Positions 1-8,772 of a DNA stretch of 64,000 nucleotides are shown here, piece by piece. The notes below the pieces were generated by a model. The model made no database searches. It was not told the DNA's origin and was given only the letters and a program-made list of their open reading frames with translations. The DNA is from Actinomadura rubteroloni (GTDB lineage: Bacteria > Actinomycetota > Actinomycetes > Streptosporangiales > Streptosporangiaceae), in the NCBI RefSeq assembly GCF_002911665.1, contig NZ_MTBP01000002.1:868001-932000 (forward strand). The letters are read 5' to 3'. The stretch's first letter is position 1. Each line of letters begins with the position of its first letter. The position numbers were made by a program, and so were the translations under genes.

Positions 1-1
1 C

Positions 2-1069
2 CGCGACCCGGCCGAGCGATTCCAGGACGCCGCCGAGATGGCCGAGCAGCTCACCGGCGTGCTGCGCGAGGTGCTGGCGGTGGAGGACGGCCGGCCGCGT
101 CCGGCGCCGTCCGGGCTGTTCGGCCCGGAGCGGACGGTGCCGGGCACCGAGGGCGACGCGGGGACGGCGCTGCCGCCGGTCGCGCCCGCCGAGGCCGCCG
201 CCGCGCTGCCCGTCCCGCTGGTGGACGGCGCGGACCCGGCGGCCGGTTTCCTCGCGGGCCTGACCGCGCTCGAACCCGCGCAGCTCGCGGCGGCCGTCGC
301 GGCGGCGCCCCGGCAGACGCCCGAGGTGCGGCTGACGCTGGCCCGCGTGAAGATCGAGCTGGGCGACGCGGCGGGCGCGTGGACGGCCCTGGACGAGGTC
401 GCCGACGAGCTGCCCGGCGACTGGCGCATCGAGTGGTACCGGGCCGTCGCGCTGCTGGCGGCGGGCCGGCTCGCCGAGGCCGAGCCGCGCTTCGACCGGC
501 TCTACGGGCTGGTGCCGGGCGAGGCCGCGCCGAAGATCGCGCTCGCCTACTGCCGCGAGGTCTCGGCGCCGCGCGAGGCCGCCCGCCTCTACGACCTGGT
601 GTGGCGCACCGATCAGGGCCATATCAACGCCGCGTTCGGCCTCGCCCGCGTCTACCTGCGGGCGGGCGACCGGACGTCGGCGGTCGCGGTGCTGGACTCG
701 GTGCCGCGCACGTCGATCCGGCACGTCCACGCGCAGGCGGCGGCGGTCGCGACGGCCGTGCGCGGACGGCCCGAGGGCGAGCCCGCGCCCGCCGAGCTCA
801 TCGGCGCGGGCGACCGGCTCGCCGCGCTGGACCTGGACGAGCGGCGCCGCGACCGGCTCGCCGCCGAGGTCCTGGAGGCCGCGCTCGGCACCGTCCGGCG
901 CGGCGGGACGGCGCAGGGTTCGGTGCTCGGCGTGCCGCTGGCCGAGCAGCCGCTGCGCCGCCGCCTGGAGGAGACCTACCGGGCGCTCGCCCGGCACACC
1001 CGCGACCGCGAGGACCGGCGCGGGCTGATCGACGCCGCCAACGCGGTCCGGCCGAGGACGCTGCTGTGA
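2..1069 (+). CDS. pknG: Ser/Thr protein kinase PknG, C-terminal part (5' truncated)
   Basis: The frame is open from base 2 and runs to TGA at 1067-1069, so the gene starts left of the window; about 356 residues are visible. The visible part opens with a DPAERFQDAAEMAEQLTGVL stretch that matches the end of the PknG kinase domain, followed by an Ala/Leu/Arg-rich helical region of the kind that forms the PknG TPR domain. The rubredoxin-like N-terminus and kinase core are outside the window. In mycobacteria PknG is a soluble kinase that controls glutamate and 2-oxoglutarate metabolism by phosphorylating the FHA protein GarA/OdhI. The downstream glnX and glnH genes support this identity strongly. 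It is first of a co-directional operon; the next start follows after 14 bases. Confidence 0.9.
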   Translation, partial: RDPAERFQDAAEMAEQLTGVLREVLAVEDGRPRPAPSGLFGPERTVPGTEGDAGTALPPVAPAEAAAALPVPLVDGADPAAGFLAGLTALEPAQLAAAVAAAPRQTPEVRLTLARVKIELGDAAGAWTALDEVADELPGDWRIEWYRAVALLAAGRLAEAEPRFDRLYGLVPGEAAPKIALAYCREVSAPREAARLYDLVWRTDQGHINAAFGLARVYLRAGDRTSAVAVLDSVPRTSIRHVHAQAAAVATAVRGRPEGEPAPAELIGAGDRLAALDLDERRRDRLAAEVLEAALGTVRRGGTAQGSVLGVPLAEQPLRRRLEETYRALARHTRDREDRRGLIDAANAVRPRTLL

Positions 1070-1083
1070 CGGAGGAACAGGGC

Positions 1084-2085
1084 ATGGGCAAGACGGCGGA
1101 CGCGCTCTGTCCCGCCTGCGCGGAGGTCGTCTACTCCGGCGACGAGTTCTGCGAGGCGTGCGGGCACCGGCTGGGCGGCGCGGCGGCGCCCCCGGCGCCG
1201 ACCGCACCGGCGTGCGCGGGCTGCGCCGCCACGGCCGTGGACGCCGACGGCTACTGCGGCGTGTGCGGGCTGAAACAGCCCGCCGCGCGCGACCACTTCG
1301 AGGTCGAGGTGCCGGGCGCGGCGGGCGTGAGCGACCGGGGCCGCCGGCACAGCCGCAACGAGGACTACCTGACGCTGGTGCCGTCACCTGGCGGGTTCGC
1401 GGCGGTGGTGTGCGACGGCGTGGGCTCGTCCCCCGACCCCGACCGGGCGTCGCGGGCCGCCGCCGAGGCGGGGTCGGCGGCGCTCGCCGCGCGGCTGGCG
1501 GCGGGCGAGGACCCCGAGGCCGCGACGCACGCCGCCGTGCTGCGCGCCGCCGAGGCCGTCGCGGCGCTCGCCCCGTCGCCGCACGAGGCGCCGTCGTGCA
1601 CCTACGTGTCGGCGGTGACCGGCCCCGGCACGGTGACGGTCGGCTGGGTCGGCGACAGCCGCGCCTACTGGCTCGCCTCCGGCGGCGGGACGGCCGGGGA
1701 CGACGTGCTCGGGCCGTCCCGGCAGCTCACCGACGACGACTCGTGGGCCGCGATCATGGTGGCGCGCGGCGCGCTGACCGAGGCCGAGGCCGAGGCGCAC
1801 CCGAACGCCCATGTGATCACCGGCTGGCTCGGCGCGGACGCCGAGCAGGTCACCCCGCACGTGCGGACGTTCGCCGTCGACCGGCCCGGGACCGTCCTCG
1901 TGTGCAGCGACGGCCTCTGGAACTACTTCCCGGCGGCGGACGGGCTCGCGGCCGTCGCGGGCGACGCCGCGCCGCTGGAGGCGGCCCGGACGCTCGTCCG
2001 GCACGCGCTGGAGGCCGGCGGACGCGACAACATCACGGTGACCCTGCTGCCGGTCACCGCCAGGAACGGAGCGGGTGCCCCATGA
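1084..2085 (+). CDS. PP2C-family Ser/Thr phosphatase with N-terminal zinc ribbons
   Basis: Predicted 333-residue protein. Two zinc-ribbon-like pairs lie at the N-terminus (CPACAEVV with CEACGH, then CAGC with CGVCG). The phosphatase domain shows the PP2C metal motifs SDRGRRHSRNEDY, VVCDGVGSS, GWVGDSRAYW, VLVCSDGLWNYF and GGRDNITV, so it should be an active Mg/Mn-dependent phosphoprotein phosphatase. ATG 1084 is chosen because GGAGG at 1071-1075 is well spaced before it; a GTG at 1066 overlapping the pknG stop is in frame and is the alternative. It overlaps the next gene by ATGA at 2082-2085. The likely job is to reverse PknG-type phosphorylation within the same operon; that pairing is inferred from position. 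Confidence 0.88.
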   Translation: MGKTADALCPACAEVVYSGDEFCEACGHRLGGAAAPPAPTAPACAGCAATAVDADGYCGVCGLKQPAARDHFEVEVPGAAGVSDRGRRHSRNEDYLTLVPSPGGFAAVVCDGVGSSPDPDRASRAAAEAGSAALAARLAAGEDPEAATHAAVLRAAEAVAALAPSPHEAPSCTYVSAVTGPGTVTVGWVGDSRAYWLASGGGTAGDDVLGPSRQLTDDDSWAAIMVARGALTEAEAEAHPNAHVITGWLGADAEQVTPHVRTFAVDRPGTVLVCSDGLWNYFPAADGLAAVAGDAAPLEAARTLVRHALEAGGRDNITVTLLPVTARNGAGAP

Positions 2086-3383
2086 GCGAGCCGCGGTTCG
2101 ACATCAGTGTCGACCAGAACAAGTACCTCCCGGCGGGCGGGACGCGGGTCCACGCGATCGTGTCGGTGGAGGCGAGCGGCGGGGCGGTGGCCGCGCCGTC
2201 CGGGGCCGCCGCCGAGGTGATCATCATCGACACGTCCGGGTCGATGGCGTACCCGGCGACCAAGCTGCGGTCGGCCGTGGACGCGGCGGTCGCGGCCGTG
2301 GACACGCTGCGCGACGGCGTGCACTTCGCCATCGTCGCGGGGAACGACACCGCGCGCATGGTGTACCCGGCGACGAACGAGCTGGTGAAAGCCAGTGAGG
2401 CGACCCGCGCGAAGGCCCGCGCCGCCCTGCGCAAGCTGAAGGCGTTCGGTGGGACGGCGATCGGTTCCTGGCTGCGGCTCGCGGACGAGCTGTTCGACGC
2501 CCACCAGGACGGCGTCCGGCACGCGATCCTGCTCACCGACGGCAAGAACCAGCACGAGACGGACGAGGAGCTGGACGCCGTCCTGTTCCGCTGCGGCGGG
2601 CGGTTCGTCTGCGACTGCCGGGGCGTCGGCACCGACTGGAAGGTCGCCGAGCTGCGCCGCGTCGCGTCGGCGCTGCTCGGGAGCGTGGACATCGTCGCCG
2701 ACCCGCAGGACCTGGTCGCCGACTTCCAGGCGATGACCGAGGCGGCGATGGGCAAGGCCGTCGCGGACGTCCTGCTGCGCGTGTGGACGCCCCAGACCGC
2801 GACGCTGACGTTCGTCAAGCAGGTCATGCCGTCGGTGGAGGACCTGACCGGGCGGCGCGTCCCGTCCGGACCGCAGGCGGGCGACTACCCGCTCGGCGCG
2901 TGGGGCGCGGAGAGCCGCGACTACCACGTCTGCGTCGAGGTGGCCCCGAACGAGGTCGGCAAGGAACTGCGCGCGGCGTGGGTGAAGCTCGTCGTGCCGG
3001 GCGGCGCCGGACAGGAGGAGAAGGTGCTCGCGTCCGGGAACGTCCTCGCCGCGTGGACGGACGACGAGGCCGAGTCCACCCGCATCAACCCGCGCGTCGC
3101 CCACTACACCGGCCAGGCCGAACTCGCCGACGTCATCCAGCAGGGGCTGCGCGCCCGCGAGGAGGGCGACCTCGCCACCGCCACGGCGCGGCTCGGCCGG
3201 GCCGTCCAGCTCGCCGACGAGGCCGGCAACGACCCGATCACCGCGCTGCTGCGCAAGGTCGTGGACGTGGAGGACGCCGCGACCGGCACCGTCCGGCTGA
3301 AGCGCGACGTCGACAAGGCCGACGAGATGTCGCTCGACACGCGGTCCACCAAGACCGTGCGGACGCGCGGCGGCGGGGCCTGA
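2082..3383 (+). CDS. von Willebrand factor A domain protein
   Basis: Predicted 433-residue cytosolic protein with no signal peptide or membrane segment. The vWA domain begins near residue 47 with the MIDAS motif IIIDTSGSM (DxSxS). A GGTAIG threonine motif and LLTDGKNQ aspartate motif follow, so the metal site looks complete. The C-terminal third is helical, with a TPR-like stretch (ATARLGRAVQLADEAGND). vWA proteins of this kind usually act as metal-dependent scaffolds. ATG 2082 overlaps the phosphatase stop by 4 bases, and the stop overlaps the FHA gene by one base (TGATG), which indicates translational coupling. A role as scaffold between kinase, phosphatase and FHA partner is inference from the operon. 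Confidence 0.85.
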   Translation: MSEPRFDISVDQNKYLPAGGTRVHAIVSVEASGGAVAAPSGAAAEVIIIDTSGSMAYPATKLRSAVDAAVAAVDTLRDGVHFAIVAGNDTARMVYPATNELVKASEATRAKARAALRKLKAFGGTAIGSWLRLADELFDAHQDGVRHAILLTDGKNQHETDEELDAVLFRCGGRFVCDCRGVGTDWKVAELRRVASALLGSVDIVADPQDLVADFQAMTEAAMGKAVADVLLRVWTPQTATLTFVKQVMPSVEDLTGRRVPSGPQAGDYPLGAWGAESRDYHVCVEVAPNEVGKELRAAWVKLVVPGGAGQEEKVLASGNVLAAWTDDEAESTRINPRVAHYTGQAELADVIQQGLRAREEGDLATATARLGRAVQLADEAGNDPITALLRKVVDVEDAATGTVRLKRDVDKADEMSLDTRSTKTVRTRGGGA

Positions 3384-3967
3384 TGGCGGTCTGCCCCGCC
3401 GGTCACACCTCCGCCGCCGCCGACTACTGCGACGTCTGCGGCGAGCTGATCGGCGCCGCCCCCGCACGGGCCCCCGTCTGCCCGGACTGCGGCACGCCCG
3501 GCGTGGACCGGTTCTGCGAGGCGTGCGGCTACGACTTCGCGACCGGACGCGGCGCGCCCACCCGCACCGCCGGCTGGGTCGCGGTCGTCGCCGCCGACCC
3601 CGCCTACTTCGCGACCGTCCGCGCCGGGGACGGCCCCGACACCGGCGGCCTCGCGTTCCCGTCCCACGCGCCGGAGCGGACGATCCCGCTGACCGGCCCC
3701 GAGGTCCGCATCGGACGGCGCGGCGGCTCCGACACCCCCGAGATCGACCTGCGCGAGCCGCCCGGCGACCCCGGCGTGTCCCGCCGGCACGCGGTGCTGC
3801 TCGCCCGGCCCGGCGGCTGGACGCTCGTCGACCGGGGTTCCACGAACCGGACCTGCGTGAACGGATCGGCCGACCCCGTCCCGTTCCACGCCGAGGTCCC
3901 GGTCGGCGACGGCGACCGCATCCATGTGGGCGCCTGGACCACGATCACGCTCCGGGAGATCCGATGA
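3383..3967 (+). CDS. FHA-domain protein with N-terminal double zinc ribbon
   Basis: Predicted 194-residue protein. Residues 1-55 carry two zinc ribbons (CPAGH..YCDVCGE and CPDCG..FCEACGY). The C-terminal half is an FHA phosphothreonine-binding domain: IGRRGGSD, then the hallmark SRRHAVLL and the GSTNRTCVNG turn are all intact. It probably binds a phosphothreonine made by PknG or another kinase, which would make it the functional analogue of GarA/OdhI in this operon; whether it touches metabolic enzymes cannot be seen. The ATG overlaps the vWA stop by one base, and the end overlaps glnX by ATGA. Confidence 0.87.
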   Translation: MAVCPAGHTSAAADYCDVCGELIGAAPARAPVCPDCGTPGVDRFCEACGYDFATGRGAPTRTAGWVAVVAADPAYFATVRAGDGPDTGGLAFPSHAPERTIPLTGPEVRIGRRGGSDTPEIDLREPPGDPGVSRRHAVLLARPGGWTLVDRGSTNRTCVNGSADPVPFHAEVPVGDGDRIHVGAWTTITLREIR

Positions 3968-5397
3968 CGGCCGTCCAGCAGGCACCCCCGACCCGGCAGG
4001 AGCCGCGCCGCCGTCCCGGGCCGCGCCGGTTCGCGCCGCGCACCGCCGCCGCGCGGATCCGCGCGCTCGCCGCGCTCGTCGTGGTCGCGCTGGCCGCGAC
4101 GCTCGCGGCGACGTGGATCGCCGTGTCCGACGCGCGGCACGGCATGCGCGTCATCGGGCACGACGCGGGACCGCAGGTCGTCGCGACCAGCGACCTGTAC
4201 TTCCAGCTCACCGACATGGACGCCCAGCTCGCGACGGCGCTGCTCATCGGCGGGTCGCAGGGGCTCGGCGTCACCCGCGACCAGGCCCTCGCCCGCTACG
4301 ACCAGGACCGCGCGAAGGCGGCGGCGGCGCTGTTGCAGGCCGCCAAGCTCGCCGACGAGCCGTCCGAGGCCGCGACCGCGCAGGCCGTCGTGATGTCGCT
4401 CGGCGCGTACGAGCGGATCGCCGGGCAGGCGCTGCTGCTGGACCGGCAGGCCGGGCACACCGCCGGGCCGCCGTCGTCGCGCGTCCTCGACCTGTACCGG
4501 CAGGCCACCGACCTGATGAAGCTGGACGTCCTGCCGAAGGCCTACAACCTGACGCTGGACGACGGCACGCTCGTCCGGCACACCTACGAGGACGAGCGCG
4601 CGGCCGTCCGCGCCGGGATCGTCGCGGTCGTCGTGACGGGCCTGCTGCTGGTGGCGCTGCTGGTCGTCCTTCAGGTGTTCCTCACGCGCCGGTTCCGGCG
4701 GCTGCTCAACCCGGCGCTGGCGCTCGCGACGCTCGTCGCGCTCGCGCTCACCGGGACGGCCGCGGCCGTGCTGTCCGGCCAGGCCGCCGACCTGCGGCGC
4801 GCCAAGGTGGACGGGTTCGACTCCGTCCTCGCGCTGTCGCGGGCGCGCGCGATCGGCAACAGCGCCAACGCCGACCAGACGCGCTTCCTCCTGGACCCCG
4901 AGCGCGCCGACACCTACGAGCAGCAGTACATGACGAAGGCGCAGTCCGTCCTGTACCTGAAGGCGGGCAACCTCGCCGCCTACAACCAGGCCGTGCAGCG
5001 GCAGGCGGCGCGGACCGGGTTCCTCGGCTTCCTCGGCGCGGAGGCCGCGCGGCGCGGCGTCCCCGGCCAGGACGCGGCGTTCGGCGCGGTGCTGACGACC
5101 TACAAGGCCTACCAGGCCGACGACCGCCGCATCCGGGACCTCGTCGCGGCGGGCCGCCGGGACGAGGCCGTCCGGGCGCGGCTCGACGCGGCGGCGGGCT
5201 CGTCGTCGGGCGACTTCGCGACGTACGACCGGGCTTTGGTGAAACTGATCGGGATCCACCGGACGGCGTTCGACGACGCCGTCCGCGACGGCGACGGCGG
5301 CACCCGGCACTGGGACGCCGGGCTGCCCGTCGCGGGCCTGGTGATCGTGGCGCTCGTCCTCGCGGGCGTGCGGCCCCGGCTGGCGGAGTACCGGTGA
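3964..5397 (+). CDS. glnX: GlnX-like membrane sensor protein
   Basis: Predicted 477-residue membrane protein with a two-fold layout: TM1 about 33-54, a helical extracytoplasmic region, TM2 about 217-240, TM3 about 250-270, a second helical region, TM4 about 453-471. A basic proline/arginine-rich cytoplasmic tail precedes TM1. The position between pknG-operon genes and a glutamate-binding lipoprotein matches the mycobacterial pknG-glnX-glnH arrangement, where GlnX passes amino-acid binding by GlnH to PknG. The sequence itself has no enzyme motif; the assignment rests on topology and context. The overlap of 4 bases with the FHA gene, and an end abutting glnH, suggest one transcript. Confidence 0.8.
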   Translation: MTAVQQAPPTRQEPRRRPGPRRFAPRTAAARIRALAALVVVALAATLAATWIAVSDARHGMRVIGHDAGPQVVATSDLYFQLTDMDAQLATALLIGGSQGLGVTRDQALARYDQDRAKAAAALLQAAKLADEPSEAATAQAVVMSLGAYERIAGQALLLDRQAGHTAGPPSSRVLDLYRQATDLMKLDVLPKAYNLTLDDGTLVRHTYEDERAAVRAGIVAVVVTGLLLVALLVVLQVFLTRRFRRLLNPALALATLVALALTGTAAAVLSGQAADLRRAKVDGFDSVLALSRARAIGNSANADQTRFLLDPERADTYEQQYMTKAQSVLYLKAGNLAAYNQAVQRQAARTGFLGFLGAEAARRGVPGQDAAFGAVLTTYKAYQADDRRIRDLVAAGRRDEAVRARLDAAAGSSSGDFATYDRALVKLIGIHRTAFDDAVRDGDGGTRHWDAGLPVAGLVIVALVLAGVRPRLAEYR

Positions 5398-5417
5398 CGA
5401 CCTTGCGGAGGAGACAG

Positions 5418-6242
5418 ATGCGGATCACGGCGCTCGTCCTGGCGGCGGGTGCCGCGCTCGCCACCGCCGGTTGCGCGGTGGCGGGCGCCGACGGCGACTC
5501 GATCACCCGCAAGGACGCGCTGGTCGTCGGCGTCAACCCCGACCAGCCGGGCCTCGGCCTGCGCACCGGCGGCACCTACAGCGGCTTCGACGTCGATGTC
5601 GCCCGGCAGATCGCGCGGCGCCTCGGCGTCGGGACGGTGACGTTCAAGCCCGTCACGTCCGCGACCCGCGAGAGCCTGCTGCGGTCGGGCGCGGTGGACA
5701 TGGTCGTGGCCAGCTACTCGATCACACCGGAGCGCAAGACGAAGGTGCTCTTCGGCGGGCCGTACTACGTGGCGCACCAGGACATTCTGGTCCGCAAGGA
5801 CGAGAGCGGCATCCGGAACGTCCGGGACCTCAAGGGCCGGCGGCTGTGCGAGGTGCCCGGCTCGGTGTCGTTCCCGCGCGTGACGCGCGAGCGCGGCGTG
5901 CCCGCCGTGTCCGTCCGCGCCGACACCTACGGCGAGTGCCTGGGCAAGCTGCGGTCCGGGGAACTGGACGCGGTCTCCACCGACGACCTCATCCTCGCCG
6001 GGCTCGCCGCGCAGGCGGCCCGCGACGGGGGCACGCCGCTGCGGATCGTCGGCGCACCGATTTCCGAGGAGCCGTACGGCGTCGGGCTGAACAGCGCGGA
6101 CATCGACGGCTGCGAGGCCGTCAACAAGGCGATCACGACGATGTACCAGGACGGCACGGCCGCGCGCCTGCTGCGGACTTGGTTCGGTCCGGTCGGGCTG
6201 CGGGCGACGACGACGGTGCCGCAGTTCGAGGGCTGCGACTGA
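5418..6242 (+). CDS. glnH: Glutamate-type amino-acid-binding lipoprotein GlnH
   Basis: Predicted 274-residue periplasmic-binding-protein-like lipoprotein (SBP family 3). A lipoprotein signal ends in TAGC with the lipidated Cys at residue 19. The mature part shows family features such as LVVGVNPDQPGLG, YSGFDVDVARQIARRLG and VDMVVASYSITPERK. ATG 5418 has GGAGGA at 5407-5412 and places the lipobox correctly; GTG 5394, overlapping the glnX stop, is the alternative. No amino-acid permease gene is adjacent, so it probably works as a sensor subunit with GlnX rather than as a transporter part, as shown for mycobacterial GlnH. It is the last gene of the signalling operon. Confidence 0.87.
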   Translation: MRITALVLAAGAALATAGCAVAGADGDSITRKDALVVGVNPDQPGLGLRTGGTYSGFDVDVARQIARRLGVGTVTFKPVTSATRESLLRSGAVDMVVASYSITPERKTKVLFGGPYYVAHQDILVRKDESGIRNVRDLKGRRLCEVPGSVSFPRVTRERGVPAVSVRADTYGECLGKLRSGELDAVSTDDLILAGLAAQAARDGGTPLRIVGAPISEEPYGVGLNSADIDGCEAVNKAITTMYQDGTAARLLRTWFGPVGLRATTTVPQFEGCD

Positions 6243-6355
6243 TACCACGGACCTTTTCGACTAAACGGTCACTGTTATCAGGCCGTTCCGTAAGTACCGG
6301 ACGTCACTCAAGATCGTTAGCGTCGCGAGCATCATCCGGGTTCCGAGGGAGCGGC

Positions 6356-7468
6356 ATGACGACCATCGTCCTGGTGATGATGTGCGTCGCGGTCGGGGCC
6401 TTGGAGCTGTACGCCGGACGGCAGGGCCGCGACCGCGAACGCGCGTACGTCCGGCGCATCGACGCCCTCCAGGACCAGGTCACCCGGCAGAACGACGCGC
6501 TCGCGACCGTCGGGGAGCGGCTCTCGGCGGAGCTGGCGAAGGTCCAGCGCGACCTCCTGCCCGGCCTGGGCTCGCGCGTCGACGACACCGCCGGGCAGGT
6601 CGCCGAACTGGCCGGACTCGTCCGGCAGGCCGAGGCGTACGTCCGCGCGCAGGCGGGCCGGATGCACGACCTGGAGCAGCAGCGCGTCACGCTCGCCGCG
6701 CTGCGCCGCAAGCTCGGCGAGGTGGAGGGCGCCGTGCGCGCGCTGGACCGTGCCGGGACCGGCGCCGTCGAGGGCAAGGTCGACACCGCGCTGGACCGGC
6801 TCGCCGACCTCGCCCGGGGCGGCGGCGAGATCCTCGACCTCCAGCGCACGCTCACCCGCACGCTGGAGGAGGTCGAGGACGTCGTCGCCGAACTCCTCCG
6901 CCTCACCGAGGGCGAACTGGACGACGCCGTCGCGGGCGCGGTCACCGGCCGCACGCCCGCCGCCGTGCCCGTCCGCGCCACCGGACGGCTCTGGACCCGC
7001 GACGACCAGGTCCGCGACATCCTCGCCGAGGTGTACGAACGGGCCGTCCGGGCGAGCGGGCTGGAGATCCGGTTCCGCGCCGACAACGCCGCGCGCCGCC
7101 GCTACTTCTTCGGCGGACGCCGCGTCGAGGACCTCGGTGGAACGTTCACGGCGCTGCTGATCTCGACCGGCGCGGACCTGCGCTCGGGCGCGCGTCCCGC
7201 CGGGCTGGCCCGCGCCCCCGAGGACGAGGCGTCGCTCAAGGCCCTGCTGCGCACGGTGTTCGAATGCACCGGCGCGGTCGCGCAGATCGGGCCGCTGCTG
7301 ACCGTCCGGACGCGCGAGGAGCTGCTGTGCGCCGTCCTGACGCCCGACCAGGGTTTGGAGCTGGAGAACGACGAGCTGTACTTCGACCCGGCCGCCGCCG
7401 CGCAGCGCCTACGGCTCCTGCCGCCGCATCAGGTGTGGGACCTGACGGCCTGGGGCGCGAGGGCGTAG
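6356..7468 (+). CDS. Coiled-coil protein with N-terminal membrane anchor, unknown function
   Basis: Predicted 370-residue protein. Residues 1-18 are hydrophobic (MTTIVLVMMCVAVGALEL) and may anchor it in the membrane. About residues 30-180 are rich in heptad-like Leu/Ala/Glu/Arg patterns, suggesting a long coiled coil. The C-terminal half looks globular, with Trp/Arg-rich segments such as RRRYFFGGRRVEDLGG. I recognise no family. A 113-base gap separates it from glnH, so it probably has its own promoter. Its last 40 bases overlap the convergent gene on the other strand. The start ATG 6356 follows a GAGGGAGCGG purine run. Confidence 0.6.
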   Translation: MTTIVLVMMCVAVGALELYAGRQGRDRERAYVRRIDALQDQVTRQNDALATVGERLSAELAKVQRDLLPGLGSRVDDTAGQVAELAGLVRQAEAYVRAQAGRMHDLEQQRVTLAALRRKLGEVEGAVRALDRAGTGAVEGKVDTALDRLADLARGGGEILDLQRTLTRTLEEVEDVVAELLRLTEGELDDAVAGAVTGRTPAAVPVRATGRLWTRDDQVRDILAEVYERAVRASGLEIRFRADNAARRRYFFGGRRVEDLGGTFTALLISTGADLRSGARPAGLARAPEDEASLKALLRTVFECTGAVAQIGPLLTVRTREELLCAVLTPDQGLELENDELYFDPAAAAQRLRLLPPHQVWDLTAWGARA

Positions 7469-8040
7469 GCGCGCACCGTCCGGTCGTGCGGCGGCCCGAT
7501 CCGGACGAACACCGGACACGACGCGGCGCCCGTCCGTCCGTCGACCTCCGCGCACAACCCGATCCCCGCCGCCCGGTCCAGCAGGACGACGTTCTCCACC
7601 GCTCGCGCGGCCCGCACCGCGTACGGCACCGAGTCGGCGTCGTCGGCGCGGACGAGTTCCTCGAACGTGAGGCGCCGCGCGAACCGGACGAGCGCCGCGG
7701 CGTCCACGATGCGCGTCCCGGCGGCCTCGGCGGGGCCCGCGATGACGATCCCGAAGCTCGGATCCTCGCGTCCCCGCACGTAGATCTCGCGATCCGGCTC
7801 CAGGCCGCGCGCCCGCCGCGCGAGCTGCACGCCGAACCCGGCGTCGTCGGCGAGGAACGCGGGCGGGCCCGGACCGCCGTCGGGCACCCGCACGGCCCCG
7901 GCGGGCGGTCGCCAGCCCGGCAGGTAGACGCCGAGCCCGCGCAGGAGCAACCGCCAGACCGGACGGCCGGTGACGTCGGGAACGAACTCGCCGCCGGACC
8001 CCCGGGCGCCGCGCGGCAACGACTCCTGCGCGCCGTTCAT
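7429..8040 (-). CDS. Hypothetical protein
   Basis: Predicted 203-residue soluble protein starting MNGAQESLPRG. It contains a Trp/Leu-rich patch (VWRLLLRGLGVYLPGW) and a central alpha/beta-looking region, but I recognise no domain. An upstream in-frame start at 8091 would add 17 residues; ATG 8040 is preferred because a GGAAG purine run lies upstream. Its 3' end overlaps the convergent coiled-coil gene by 40 bases, so one of the two C-termini is probably weakly constrained. Confidence 0.5.
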   Translation of the reverse strand: MNGAQESLPRGARGSGGEFVPDVTGRPVWRLLLRGLGVYLPGWRPPAGAVRVPDGGPGPPAFLADDAGFGVQLARRARGLEPDREIYVRGREDPSFGIVIAGPAEAAGTRIVDAAALVRFARRLTFEELVRADDADSVPYAVRAARAVENVVLLDRAAGIGLCAEVDGRTGAASCPVFVRIGPPHDRTVRAYALAPQAVRSHT

Positions 8041-8091
8041 GCGCCCATCTTCCGTCCCGCCCCCCGCCCGCACAAGACCAGCTGCCCGCAC

Positions 8092-8772
8092 TCATGGACG
8101 CGTGCGGACGGCGACCAGATAGGAACCGGCGACTGCGGCCGTCCACAGGACGAGATGCAGCGCGATCCCGGGGAACGCGTGCGTGAACGCCTCGGTGCCG
8201 TCATGGGCGGCCTTCTCCCAGGCGAGCAGGGGGACGGCGAGCCGGCGCAGCGGGCCGAGCCCCAGCAGGACGGCGGCGGTGAGCAGCCCCAGAAGGCTCA
8301 CCAGCCCGGCCGCCGGACTGGGAATCATGACGCGGGCCGTCCACGCCCCGAGAGCGGTCGCCGCCGCGCACGCCAGCGCCGCCAGGCCCAGCCCGGTGAG
8401 CATGACCGGGACCGGCACGCCCGCGTTCCGCGCCTGTGCCATCGGCACGACGAGCACGAGGACGCCGAGGACGAGGTTGGCGAGCAGGGCCGCCGCCAGA
8501 TCGGCGACGTGGCGGCGGCGGACGGCGAGGGCCGCCAGGTCGCGTTGCCCGTCCGGCTGGGTGTCGATGAGTGTGCGCGCCGTCCAGGCCCAGAGCGGGA
8601 ACAGGAAGGCCGGCACGTCGCCGAGTCCCCCGGTCGCCAGGCGAAGGCCGTCCGGACCGGACGGCCCCTGCGTGAGCACGACGAGCACGAGCAGCAGCGC
8701 CGGGACCAGCGCGTAGAGGACGCGCGACGACCGCACATAACCGTGCAGGACGAACCGGACGAGCGCGATCAC
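8092..8772 (-). CDS. ABC-transporter membrane protein
   Basis: Predicted 226-residue integral membrane protein with about six hydrophobic segments (for example VLYALVPALLLVLVVL, LLANLVLGVLVLVVPM, GLVSLLGLLTAAVLLGLG). It overlaps the upstream ATPase gene by 4 bases, so the two are probably the membrane and ATP-hydrolysing halves of one exporter. The substrate cannot be told. No permease signature motif is obvious beyond topology and pairing. Confidence 0.72.
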   Translation of the reverse strand: MIALVRFVLHGYVRSSRVLYALVPALLLVLVVLTQGPSGPDGLRLATGGLGDVPAFLFPLWAWTARTLIDTQPDGQRDLAALAVRRRHVADLAAALLANLVLGVLVLVVPMAQARNAGVPVPVMLTGLGLAALACAAATALGAWTARVMIPSPAAGLVSLLGLLTAAVLLGLGPLRRLAVPLLAWEKAAHDGTEAFTHAFPGIALHLVLWTAAVAGSYLVAVRTRP

